Source of the DNA: Phoronis australis
Lineage: Eukaryota > Phoronida > Phoronidae
Assembly: GCA_002633005.1 (NCBI GenBank)
Contig: NMRA01000002.1
Location: 2,326,655 to 2,390,654, forward strand
Length of the DNA: 64,000 bases
Reading direction: 5' to 3'
Shown piece after piece: positions 44,801 through 56,215 of the stretch. The notes under the pieces were generated by a model, which saw only the letters and a program-made list of their open reading frames with translations, was not told the origin of the DNA and did not search any database. The translations under genes were made by a program, and so were the position numbers. The number at the start of each line of letters is the position of its first letter. Position 1 is the stretch's first letter.

Positions 44801-47800
44801 GACACCTGTTAGTATTGGATTTTAGATCCCATGTTAGTTTGTAGCTGATTTATATACATTGGTGAAATGACAGGTATGCCGTGGTAATTTGTTACAAACA
44901 TGACTGATTATGGTGGCTAGTGACATTGGAAATACCAGAGGCTTTGATTAAATACAATGAGTAATCATTACATTTTCTTGGAAGGGCGCAACCACGTTAT
45001 TTGATTGCGGCGCAGCACGGAAATAAGTTAGGGGGCTATAGCCCCCCAGCCTCCTATGATACGCCTCTCATGATATAGTATCCTTGAGATCTCGTGTACT
45101 TGAGAAGGTACTGGTATAGCTGAAAAATATCACTTCAGGTGCAGTTAAGCCACAATGTATCGTGTATCTGAGGTGCTTTTCCGGCTCCGCAGTAGAAAGA
45201 AGACCCTCTCCAATTTGACAATGTTTGAGGTCACTAGAGGGTGTGCCACAGTGCAAAAATATCCTTGAACTTTGCCCCTGAACGGTTTGCAGTGTTAAAA
45301 GTCCTATATTTTTGTCCGTTGGACGCCAAATCCAATTTTAGTTAGCATACTCCTTGCAGGCTGACTTTCGGTGTCAGCTTAGGCCGATTTCGGTATTCTT
45401 AAATTTGGTTTTAAGAAACTTTAAGGAATCTGAGCTAAGGCAGGTTTAATGTAACTGAGTTTGGTCTCTGTTAAATATTAACTCCCCGCTTCATTTCAGT
45501 TTAAACTTCACTAAACCGGATTTTAACGCAAGTCAGTTCAGTCGAAATTCAATCCCGAATATGGCTCATTATTTTCAAAGTCAATTGAATTTATTACGAT
45601 ATTTTAGACATTTCAATTAGGTGGTGCATTGTTCCACATGGGCGATACTGTAACGTCGTAGTTGTTATACAAGGCAAGTGCACACAGCGCTGCGTTGCAT
45701 AAATCCTCAACATTACCCTCGGTTGTGGACGAGTTTGATTTTGGAAGTGCATTTTCCAAACTGTGAACGTGACACGTGATATACTAGTCGTGTGACGTCA
45801 CTGTTGTTTTCCACTGTACCGATGACTCTGACGTCTTTGTGGGCAAACATGTACATGTACCTTCCGCCCGTCTGCACAATCACAAGATTGAAATTTGCTG
45901 GTTTCACGATATTTTATGCATCTATAGACTTGTCCGACTAAGCAGTGACGTTTTCGCCCTTGCTGATTTGATTAATGTCGAAAATTGGGCGTTATGACGA
46001 CAATTGTCTTAGCGAACGGAGTACATCAATTACGGTTTCTTGTTGCAAAACTTTTGATCAGACTTCACGTATATACGTACGCATTCACAGAGCACAATGC
46101 GTCTACGATTCATTGATTATATAAAATACCAAGTACAGAAAGCAACTTGATCAACTCACTGAGCTGTTACCATAGAAATGCGAAAAGGTCTTGATCTGAT
46201 CACATGTAGTTAGATAATTCAGTGTATTTATAAGTCTCCGTGATGTCAATGTGAGCTTTAGTTAGTCACTCATATACTAGCTACGCGATTCATTGCGTCC
46301 GCGGACTGACCATGCATAAATTAACAAGCGCATGCGTGCGAGAAACCACTCCGTTAAGATTCTGTGGAGGTTGCCAAGATGACAAGACCCATTGCTATAC
46401 CGATGCCTTTTCCTCAGTGCTGATGGAAAGTCATGGTCATCAGCCCAGAAAACCAATGAAATAGCTCATGTATATCTGAAAACTCATGCGTCGGCATGCC
46501 CGAAAACCGTCCAGGCGCTTATAATTGTTTTAATTTGCAACGACTTTCCGTTTCTTATTAATTCAAGGGATTTCCTGTACGGCGTCGCTAACATTTTTCA
46601 AACTCATTGTGGGGCGGTTGTCGGCTTCTAAACAGCCGGTGACATCCTCAAAACTTGAGACGTGGGCTACTTAAGTAAACGCAAGAATTTAGCGAGTAAA
46701 CTTGGGTTAGTGTGTCCACACACATCGTGTGTAATGCAATATATCACAATCGTGCATGATATTGGGTTTGCACGAGATTTTTGGCTCTACAAAAAGCAGT
46801 CTTGGAGTTTCCCTGCGGTGCATGGGAAGAATTCACTTCAGCGTGGTCGGAAGAGAAGTATTCCGGTAAAAGATTTGCTAAAAGTCCATGTATTCGTTTG
46901 ATGCATTGTAAGGCTCATTTTCAATTTATATTTTTGTATTCGAATGTTTTGTGATACATACTGCAGTGTACTACAGTGCTTTCACTGATGGTTAACTCAA
47001 GTGGCAAGCATTGTTTACAAGTCATCAATGCCCCTTATAAAGTCCCCAGGGGCCACACTCAGATTGCAGACACCAGCAGACACCCGTTTCAGTTCATACT
47101 GGGGTGCACTCTAAGTGCTCCATGGTCAGATGTATACCTACAACTGCCGAAGCGGAAGCGATCAAAAGCAAGTGGTCGCTTGGCAGTTGTCTTAATGCGC
47201 AATAGTAAACGAAATGCCATGTTTTTCTGCCCACCTCATTGGTTACATGTGAAGGACCGGATAAGATCATGCGCTTGGTGTTGGCTTACGGAGTAAATTT
47301 AACCGGAAAGTTTCGCATGGGTTCCAAATCGGCTGTTTGTGAGACACCATGTTTGCCATTGATCGAATGGCTTTACATAATTGTATCCCAGACTAACCGT
47401 AAAGCAATCTTTGCTCCACTACAGACGTGGTTGCTTTGGGTAGAATGTTAAGTTATAAATCAGTATTTCGGATCCAATAAATCGCCATACTGACGACTAC
47501 TATGGTGATATGCAATTTCAAAGTTTGTGTCACAATTTTTCTTAAAGTTACAGTTGCAGTACTTCATCGAGATCGAGTCCAGTCTATCTCATTTCCAAAG
47601 CGTCAATTTTAGCACTGCGCCACCAACACGTTACTGAAATCGAAAGAAAAAATACAAGCCTTTTTAAGTTCATCTGCCGGCCGACATATTTCTTTTTAAA
47701 TACTACCGTTAAATATTAACCACCAGGTAAATGTAAACCTGCATCACCGAAGCCAGATAAATGCAAACTTGCATCAAGGCATCGTAGTTCCTACCATCAC

Positions 47801-50800
47801 ACAGGTGTACAAAAGGCGTTACTTTCAATACACGTCGTTTGCACTGACTTTATCACATACGTGTTGAATGAGTTGAGTGCAATACAGTCATGTGGTATAA
47901 CATGTATGCACTTCCGGGACTACTTTTAACAGTGCCCTCTATACTCAGACATGGGAAGTACTGTACAAAAGGTAAGTCAATGTCGACTCGATGTTGCTAG
48001 CTGGCTCGACCAACAATTTTTGCCAAAATAGTTTAAAGTAATAAAGTTGCAGCGGTATAAAAAACACTCCTCGTGCAATCATGTTCCGGACATAACATCT
48101 GATACAAAACTGTTAATTGTGAAACATTTTTGCTCAGTTATATTATATCATCTGCAAATAAGGCGCCAATTCCTCGGTAACTACATTGTTTATTATTGTT
48201 GTTATTTAATTATTTTTAAAAATGTTACGCATTCAAGGCACAATTACCGTTGTTTTCATCTTTATTATCTCTTTTTAAGTTATAATTCATTACATTTAAT
48301 ACTGTTTTCTTTTACCAGAGTAAACTTGTAACACAACGCGCAAGTACATACACCACATGTATACTTGGAGGTTGAGATCCGCCATGTGAACAGTCTGGGT
48401 GAAGTGTTTAAAAAAGCTGCCGAAAAAATAAAAGAAACTTAAGAATTTGAAGGATATGGGATAATTCGACCTCGGTCGATACAGTACGCGGAATAATGTG
48501 TCGTGGGGAATAATTTTATCTACGCCACCCTCGGTGCGTTTGTGTGTATTTTGCGTTTACTCTGAACGTGCTGGCGTGCAGCTTAACCAAATCGCGTTGA
48601 TTTTAGGCGACTGTTTTGCGTTATAAGATTCGATACATTTCATAAGAGGTATCAATTGTTCCTTCGTTCAATCCGAACATTTGGTGGAAGATTTTTCAAA
48701 ACTTTTGCACAACGTTTTGGATGAAAATCTGGAAGCTGACTGACCGAACGAGTCATCGACATACCAAATATTTGTGTAGCACCTTCCATGACTTAGCGGA
48801 TGCTATCATGTCACGGTAGTAAATCAATTATAGACTTTCACATCCGGTGTCTATCACATTTTAGGCCTAAACTCTGGCATATTGACCGCGCTGAAATTCA
48901 GTACTTTGATTATGTGATTTATTATTTCAGATGACAGACTATTTAATTTTTAAAGTGTTGATTTTGCGTTGAGTTTTCGTATTATTACGTTTGTGAAGAA
49001 CGCGCAACATCAAATATCACATTGACTTCATACTAAACAACAGGCAAACTCAATGGCAGACATTAAGTACGACTTAATTCAAAAAGCAATATCGTATTTT
49101 TTAGATAAGAAACTCCTTGTCTTAAATTGCTCGTATCAACTTATTTCGCTATACCAACAACGTCGTATTAATGCCATCTAGAGAAATGCAGCGTGGTAAT
49201 CGTAATTATGAACTTAGCTCATTTCAAATTAGACGTCCGCCACCCCCTGATTTTTTTTCCTGTTTCATAGAAAACACAGTGCAGCGGAACATCAAAGTAA
49301 ACCATAAAACAGAGAATGCAAAAAGCTGCTATTCACCTGACAATGTCCACCGTTTTATAAAGGAAAATACTCTGACGATGTAGCGTTTTGTGTTGAAGCC
49401 AAAAAGCTAAACTAAAGTTTGATGTACTCAAAATCCAAAAAAAAAATTACTAACGTCGACGTAAGAAAACCAGCAAACCGGAAATATAATTAAAGCCGTT
49501 AAGACATAAAATTAACCTGATACACCGAAATGAGTCCATTTCCAAAGGCATTTCAATCATTTATTTTATTTATGGTTGCTTTTCAGTAACCCATGTGAAC
49601 TTCACATTATTTTGCCTTGCCTAATTTGTTTAGGCGAAGTGTAACGCTAAAATTAATTGGGTGACCTTTTTGCAGATTTGGTGTGGGTAAACCGTCACAC
49701 TTTAAAATCACCAATATATTAAAACTTGCTAAAGCCTTTAAAGGAGCATGCCACCTAAAAAGATGAATTTTTATCAATTCAGCTCGAGCAGTTCCATTCG
49801 ATGACAGTTCGCTCAGGTCTTTAAAAGTAGACGGCAGGCGGTGTTAAATGTAGCCTGTGACGTCACTGAGTCATGATTGTGTCGCATAGTTAGAAGCTGT
49901 CTCTGGTCTCACAGAGTTTTGAAACTCTGCAAGCGCACACGTAACTAATGATTTTCTGTGAGACAACTTACGCTTATGGGGAATTTTCACAGCCCACTTG
50001 GAACCACAGGATATTTTTGCGTTCATGTATCAGTTGAGATGTCACTGATAAAAATTCACTTACCTGCAGCGCATCAATTTTTCTTTGCAGATTGTCACAT
50101 CGTTCCATGAGCACAGCGGCTTTTGAAGGCTTGCTCTTTTTCGGTTTTAACGAAGACGTGCTCTCTGCCACACTCTCCACGCTGGTGCATCTGTCGACAC
50201 CTGTCGCGATGAACAAAACTTGTGTGACATTCAGATTGAGGATCGCGGTGCTTTTAAGGGATATCTTCGACTACCTGTCCGCAATGCCAAAATTACTTGC
50301 CAAGATGAGTTTCCGCATAACTATCTCGTAAAATGTACAATGATAATGAAAGAACTTCATGATACGGAAAACTGGATTTATTTGAGTACTTAAAGCAATG
50401 TTTCGCAGGTCATTGCCACTAGTGCAATGCTCTTGTGTTGCCGTGAGACCTAATCGCATACATGCATGTACATGTATATGCAAGCTTAGGAAACGAATTG
50501 TAAAGTCAGTCGTAGGCGTATAGTACGTCTGCGTGGTTTTTAAGTTCTAGAAAATGTTTTATGCCTTAGATTTGGAAGACCTTTCGTTGTACAAGCTGGT
50601 CTTTTTTATATGCAGTATGTACACGATAACGCCATACTGACATTGACGGATAATCCATCGAATGAGTTGGAATATTGTCGAAATTTATGGGCTTCTGCGA
50701 CACCTGTTGACGCTTGCTGATCTTGAGGGAATACTTAAAACACTTCATACAGCATATGAAAGTGCAAGGCAAAGTGAACGTGGGAAGATACGCTGACTGG

Positions 50801-51147
50801 AATAGTCGTGGCGCATTGGATCGAGTTCACACATTTCACAGCTTTTGACTTACTTCCCTGTTAACGTAACATTGCTCGTATTCCTTTTCTTCTATCTCAT
50901 ACCTTGTGTGGGTGTGGGTATCTTTGACCTGAGGTCATCAAACGACCCGCGTGGTGTAGTCGCACGTGAACTAACGTTACTGGAAGTTCGAGTGTAGAAA
51001 GCATTCTGAAGCTTCCGCAACTGCGTGGAGGACGTTTCCTGGAGCGAAACACTTCTTCTGAGCCTTCCCCTTGTCCCCATGTTCTGTACGCCATTCTGCT
51101 CAAGAAACTTGATCCTGTTCCTCACAGAACCCCGCTTTGGTTCAAAC
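40930..51147 (-). CDS. Coiled-coil protein gene, C-terminal 464 residues in four exons
   Basis: Exons 51147-50903, 50200-50064, 42255-42130 and 41817-40930 join with matching phases (1, 0, 0) and all have GT..AG boundaries. The N-terminal part is basic and Ser/Thr-rich (RRSVSLQETSSTQLRKLQ), likely disordered and phosphorylatable. A repeated module of about 42 residues spans the exon junctions (CDNLQRKIDALQ|DVCNSLSDENK and CDTLQRKMDAFQ|TWCNSLIDENE). A long, highly charged alpha-helical coiled coil of ~230 residues follows (Glu/Lys/Gln-rich, leucine heptads), then a basic tail RRSFFRRSSRSKKK and a Gly/Ser-rich end. It is probably a cytoskeletal or scaffolding protein; no catalytic domain is seen and I cannot name it. 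The first exon here begins inside a codon (phase 2), so the 5' part lies further upstream. Introns contain unmerged haplotype duplications. Confidence 0.75.
42130..42255 (-). CDS. Coiled-coil gene, 126-bp symmetric exon (0-0)
   Basis: Acceptor TTTTGCAG|GAT, donor CAG|GTAAGC. 42 codons, DVCNSLSDENKTYREEQN to CDTLQRKMDAFQ. Its two ends are homologous to the start of the next exon and the end of the previous one, so it is one unit of an exon-encoded repeat. Confidence 0.8.
42398..44199. repeat. Unmerged duplicate block 2, left copy (1.8 kb)
   Basis: It runs up to the single N at 44200 and is repeated, with scattered substitutions, as 44201-46606. It lies in the 7.8-kb intron of the coiled-coil gene and contains one SINE. 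Small frames repeated in both copies (for example at 43500-43306 and 45907-45713) are carried along by the duplication and are not evidence of genes. Confidence 0.85.
42491..42660 (-). mobile_element. tRNA-derived SINE
   Basis: Same family as 11953-12150: on the - strand it carries a tRNA-like head with a B-box-like GAATTTGAACCCC and the downstream CTCAGTTTTAACC…GATCAGTGCAACAGGCTCACC…GCGCACG body. Confidence 0.6.
44294..44465 (-). mobile_element. tRNA-derived SINE (allelic copy of 42491-42660)
   Basis: The B box on the - strand is better preserved here: GACGTGAGTTCGAATCCC. It is the same insertion as in the left duplicate. Confidence 0.6.
45010..45071. mobile_element. Micro-MITE family C (diverged copy)
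   Basis: GCGGCGCAGCACGGAAATAA at the left and CCTCCTATGATACGCCTCTCATG at the right surround GGGGGCTATAGCCCCCC. In the left duplicate the element is cut after TTAGGGGGC (43233). Confidence 0.55.
46607..50063. other. Intron of the coiled-coil gene, no exon found
   Basis: Frames at 46662-47451 (+) and 49171-49383 (+) are short and carry no recognisable domain or splice support. A truncated piggyBac-type MITE lies at 49742. Confidence 0.5.
49742..49900 (+). mobile_element. piggyBac-type MITE, truncated copy
   Basis: TTAA|AGGAGCATGCCACC matches the terminus of 16210-16447, and the following ~150 bp (GTAGACGGCAGGCGGTGTTAAA…GACGTCA) matches that element's interior in reverse orientation. The second terminus is missing, so the right boundary is approximate. 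Confidence 0.55.
50064..50200 (-). CDS. Coiled-coil gene exon
   Basis: Acceptor GCGACAG|GT (phase 1), donor CAG|GTAAGT (phase 0). It reads VDRCTSVESVAESTSSLKPK and ends CDNLQRKIDALQ. Confidence 0.75.
50903..51147 (-). CDS. Coiled-coil gene exon (basic, Ser/Thr-rich)
   Basis: Acceptor GAATTGAACAG|G, donor CAAG|GTATGA. 81 codons with one extra base at each end. It reads FEPKRGSVRNRIKFLEQNGV to SKIPTPTQ. An in-frame stop lies just upstream of the acceptor, so the protein must continue into an earlier exon. Confidence 0.7.
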
Positions 51148-52129
51148 CTGTTCAATTCGGAAGTTTATATTGGATAAACACGACATATAACTGTACGTAC
51201 ACCAAAGACTCCTGTTACAAGTCTCTATCAACAATCAGCGCTTTCGATACGAACACGTTTAATATAAAATGAAAATGAGACCAACATAATTGCAACTAAA
51301 AGTCCCTAACATACTGTTTGATTAAGAAGGGCCACAAAAGCAGTTTGTCCTGACTTCATGCACTTGCAAAATTAAAAGCTGAAGGTTTTAATCAAGTTGT
51401 GAATATAAATCTTTGCAGCCTGTGACCGGTAGCATAAAACACGTCCTAATAGGGGCCCAACTGTATTCTCACCTAAATTTTCAGCGTATTTTTAGATTCA
51501 CTCATGTTATATTTCCCATCACTTTACACATCTTTACGGCTCTGCTATTTTTTGTGACTTGCTTGATAAATGAGAACCCAAGTTGAATTAAGAACGTTGC
51601 ATGAAAAGCTTCCTATTAATTCTCAACAAATATCGGAGTTGCAACGCCACCATATTGGGGGCGCTGTAGGGGCATGGGCGCTTATTAGGGCGAATAGCGG
51701 CGAACAGCAGCATAGTTAAAGGCAATACAAATCACATTTCAGTCATTCCACACACGTTCATCAATCCCAATAGCCTTTGCGCACCCGAATTTCCGGACAT
51801 GCCCAATCGTTAAATCGATTCGGTTGCAACTCCTCTATTCAACGTGGAGTTGAGCCTTGGTTAATATGTTGTCGCCATCATTGATTAGACGTTTCTTTTA
51901 TGCATATTACAACCGTGAATTCAATATCGCAAAAATGAGGAAATAGAACAAAGGCGACATTAGTTGAAAGTTCCTTAGATGCACAGACACGAATGTGATG
52001 TACACCACAGAGCTCTAGCCCTGGAATGCCAACTTCGATCTCGTGCTGCTAAGGTTGCGCCGCGCATGTGTGGCATTTGTATTCAGTTGTTCCGGTGTTG
52101 GTTATTCCTGTGAATTTGCTGTCACTAAA

Positions 52130-53219
52130 ACTTCTTGCAATTCCGTCGTTTTAAAACCGAGTTGCATAAGAGTCATGTCATTAGAAAGAACTTCACCAGT
52201 TCTTGGTGGTGTATGATTATCGCAGAAGAAAATGCTAAACAATTTAATTGATAATAATAATGATTTGGCATACCTGATAAAATTGTGTAATAGTAATATA
52301 AACAAGTAAATGAACCACGGAGGTGATATGAATAAACCAGCAGGGAAATAGTTTAATTGATTCAAAAGATCTCTACACTATCAAGAGAAAGATTTTAGAA
52401 TATGGGTCCCTCACAATTGCTGTGAAGAATTTAATCAGGCATTCATCCAAAATTATACATCTTTATATATTAATTGGGCCATAGATGCCGTTTGATACAG
52501 TTCTTCAGCAATAAAAACAGGATGCAGTGACATTCACAAAAATGTGATCAACTTATTACTCCAACTACCTATTCGAAATTTGCAGATAAAGGCTTTTTGA
52601 TAGATAAAAATGAGCAAACATCAACTGCGTGGGCTTGGAATGTGTTGTGGATAGAACATTACTATGGGTTGCAGTGTAAGACTTTCCGTAATAGTTTGTA
52701 AAACTCGTTTATTCACAAAGTTAAAATTAGTGATCCTGGTACACCCAGCGTTTTACCATAAACAAGACACATTGGAACACATTTTTACGATTGTAACTTA
52801 AGTAAAAAGTGGTCTCAGGAAAATAACAATATTGATGACAAAGAGACAAAAGAACACCTGTTCCACAGTTGTCAATGTTCGAGAATGAAAACGGGACAAC
52901 TGGATTGAAAAGTGGAAATTCCGGATAAAAAGCGTGGCATCTGGATCCATGCCAAAACGCAAGGATGAAATGTTCGCCGCAACACACAAAAACGTCCCGA
53001 CAGCGTTTTTTTGTGGAACGGGAGACGTTACACTCATAAGTGCTCGACGGCGTTTTTTGTTTTTTCTTAAAAGACGATGCATAATTGCGGGTGCCTCAAA
53101 AACCCATGAAACGGCCCGTTTATTTTTCTTAGTCTGATCTGCTGGTAACTGACTAGTGCTACATGCACGTGGCGCGTGGGAAATTACAGTGGTAATTCAT
53201 AATACAAGTAGGTTGCCGT
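52130..53219. repeat. Unmerged duplicate block 3, first copy (1.09 kb)
   Basis: Repeated as 53606-54691 with a few percent differences. On the - strand a frame near 52240-52130 (RTGEVLSNDMTLMQLGFKTT) looks protein-like but lacks a convincing donor. A frame at 53082-52798 (-) is broken in the second copy by a T-run length difference (7 versus 9), so it is not accepted as a gene. Confidence 0.85.
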
Positions 53220-53604
53220 CACAGGCGCTTGGGTTTATCGCAAATGACGTCACTCAATAATATATATATATATATAAGAAAACATAAAGGTTGGACCCTC
53301 GAAATCTGTTTGCTCAGAATTTTCTACTCAAATGTGCATGGAACTCCACGAAACTAGCATCGGACAACTCTTAGAATACTTTCTTTCATTCGATCTCTTC
53401 AAATTGCCGTCGAGTGGTGATTTGGAGACAAAAATGACAAAAGAATGCCAAAATCACAAATTCAAGGACGTGATTCCGTGATGTCATGGCAGACGGTCTT
53501 CGCACATCCGGGTTTTTGAAGGACGCTCGCGAGCTAAATCCGAAAGTCTAATTTCGCGCGGCTTTCATCATCAATCCCTCGACTACTTGATCATGAGAAG
53601 CAGA
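53220..53604 (+). mobile_element. hAT-type MITE, left part (cut by the N at 53605)
   Basis: It starts CACAGGCGCTTGGGTTTATC exactly where the two duplicate copies stop matching, and follows 38368-38763 closely to GATCATGAGAAGCAGA. The TA run is longer here (TATATATATATATA). The right half is lost at the assembly join. Confidence 0.8.
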
Positions 53605-53605
53605 N

Positions 53606-54691
53606 ACTTCTTGCAATTCCGTCGTTTTAAAACCGAGTTGCATAAGAGTCATGTCATTAGAAAGAACTTCACCAGTTCTTGGTGGTGTATGATTATCGCA
53701 GAAGAAAATGCTAAACAATTTAATTGATATTAATAATGATTTGGCATACCTGATAAAATTGTGTAATAGTAACATAAACAAGTAGATGTAAATGAACCAC
53801 GGAGGTGATATGAATAAACCAGCAGGGAAATAGTTTAATTGATTCAAAAGATCTCTACACTATCAAGAGAAAGATTTTAGAATATGGGTCCCTCGCAATT
53901 GCTGTGAAGAATTTAATCAGGCATTCATCCAAAATCATACATCTTTATATATTAATTGGCCTTAGATGCCGTTTGATACAGTTCTTTAGCAATAAAAACA
54001 GGATGCAGTGACATTTAAAAAAATGTGATCAACTTATTACTCCAACTACCTATTAGAAATTTGCAGATAAAGGCTTTTTGATAGATAAAAATGAGCAAAC
54101 ATCAACTGCGTGTGCTTGGAATGTGTTGTGGATAGAACATTACTATGGGTTGCAGTGTAGCACTTTCCGTAGTAGTTTGTAAAACTCGTTTATTCAGAAA
54201 GTTAAAATTAGTGATCCTGGTACACCCAGCGTTTTACCATAAACAAGACACATTGGAACACATGTTTACGATTGTAACTTAAGTAAAAAGTGGACTCAGG
54301 AAAATAACAATATTTATGACAAAGAGACAAAAGAACACCTGTTCCACAGTTGTCAATATTCGAGAATGAAAACGGGACAACTGGATTGAAAAGTGGAAAT
54401 TCCGGATAAAAAGCGTGGCATCTTGATTCATGCCAAAACGCAAGGATGAAATGTTCGCCGCAACACACAAAAACGTCCCGACAGCGTTTTTTTTTGTGGA
54501 ACGGGAGACGTTACACTCAAAAGTGCTCGACGGCGTTTTTTGTTTTTTCTTAAAAGACGATGCATAATTGCGGGTGCCTCAAAAACCCATGAAACGGCCC
54601 GTTTCGTTTTCTGCTGGAAATTGACTAGTGCTACGTGCACGTGGCGCGTGGGAAATTACAGTAGTAATTCATAATACAAGTAGGTCGCCGT
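53606..54691. repeat. Unmerged duplicate block 3, second copy (1.09 kb)
   Basis: It begins right after the N at 53605 and lacks the MITE that follows the first copy: at 54691 it continues GTGTCAAAAAGCGGG. Confidence 0.85.
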
Positions 54692-55439
54692 GTGTCAAAA
54701 AGCGGGACAGTCGAGGGTGTCACGGGCTGTTGGTAAACTTTTCATTAACTCACAGATGTAGGTAAATAGAAATACTACAAATAACATTCACTGTCGAATT
54801 AACTGACAAAAGCCAATATCCGGGCTTCGTGTTAGTGTCTTAATATAAAAATAATAGAATAGAATACGAAGTAATGTACATGTCACCCGGAAATAGACGA
54901 ACTTCGTATCGAATGAACATGTTTCTGCATACAGCCGAGTTCCGTAGACGCAAGAGTGTCGCTGTGATCACGTGCTTCACTTGCAATAGTGGCGGGTTAT
55001 ATCATACATACACGAACAACATGTACAGCGACGAAGTTTTGTTTGATCTTGCGTTTTGCGAGCGGGTCTACGGAACGCACGCCTGGTCTTGCTGGTACAA
55101 TTACATGAGAGATTGTTTTTTTATAATGTTTATTACGAAATCTTCGATACAATGAATATACATAACCCAGAAAGCGCCAAGAGGCATTATATCTGGGTTA
55201 AAAAAGTACAAAGAAATCTATATACAATTATTTTACACAAATACATAAAACAAAAATCTGTATACAATTTTTTTAAACAAATACATAAATTAAAAAAGCT
55301 AATGTCAAGATTACAATGACATATGATTACGAAAGTAAATAAATCATTTTCATACACATGTATACAATTCTATCCACTCACACAAAGAGATTCAATATTA
55401 TAAAGAAATTTTGATACTATTTCGAATAAAACCTTATTT

Positions 55440-56215
55440 TCATTTGGGTTGAGTTCTTGACTTCCATATAGAAAAAGTAATTTTGTTGTACACTTGCGGA
55501 ATTTCAGAATATTTTTTATAAATATTGGGGTATTGTTCGAGTGTCTGGAAAAGCTGTGTCCTCTGCTTCTTGCATACCTCACAAGCAAAGAAAACATGGG
55601 CATTTGTCTGTGCGTCTCCACAGCAACACAGAGGCGAAATATATTTAAAATTATGTCTAAATTCCTCGTTGTTTAGGAATAGACCGCATCTTGATATGTA
55701 AAGGATTATTTCGTGATTGGAACGATGTCAATGGGACTGGCAACTCTTGAGTAGTAGTGTGCATTTTAAAGTTATTTTTTAGAGTGACAACTTAAGTGCT
55801 TTCTTTTATTTTGGATGGTATGGAATATTCCAGTTCTCACTACAAGTTAATATGGTAGATTTCCTGAAGGCTTGGCTGAGGGAAGATGGAATAGTGTGCA
55901 TATTACTTTGCCGCAGTCTTGGTCTCGTGTTAGGCCTTTTGTACGAGTCAAAGAGGATTTTATTTGAGTAATTGTTTATTTGGTTAAGACATTGAATGTA
56001 TACATGGACAAGGGGAGTTTACGACGGGTTGCTAGTTTGCTCCAGTTGAGAGTGTTTAGAACCTTGATTTTGTTGGATCCTTTGTATGCTCCTGTTTTAT
56101 GGCTAAAGCTGCTTGGTATTGTAGTCTTTCTTATTGAAGAAGTATGCCAGCGTTTGCCGATTGGTAGATTATGTCACAGTAATCTAGATGTGGATGAAAA
56201 AAAGACCTAAATTAA
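55440..56215 (-). pseudogene. Degenerate LINE reverse transcriptase, C-terminal part
   Basis: On the - strand, typical polymerase landmarks appear in order but in shifting frames. HPHLDYCDIIYQSAN then LQYQAALAI is the thumb-region motif common in non-LTR elements. It is followed by LNWSKLATRRKLPLSMYTF, then RQSNMHTIPSSLSQAFRKST, and a final zinc-binding segment SPLCCCGDAQTNAHVFFACE ending at a stop at 55442-55440. Internal stops and frameshifts show it is dead. The 5' domains (endonuclease, palm) are absent, a typical 5' truncation. Confidence 0.8.

Larger units (their letters stand above)
44201..46606. repeat. Unmerged duplicate block 2, right copy (2.4 kb)
   Basis: It starts immediately after the N at 44200. 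Relative to the left copy it has an extra ~604 bp (about 45034-45637) and many point and small length differences (for example extra ACATGT units), as expected of the other haplotype. Confidence 0.85.

Noticed and set aside
52798-53082. 94-codon basic frame (MHRLLRKNKKRRRAL…) on the - strand
   Set aside because: The second haplotype copy at 54279-54640 carries two extra T's that shift the frame, so coding is not maintained.
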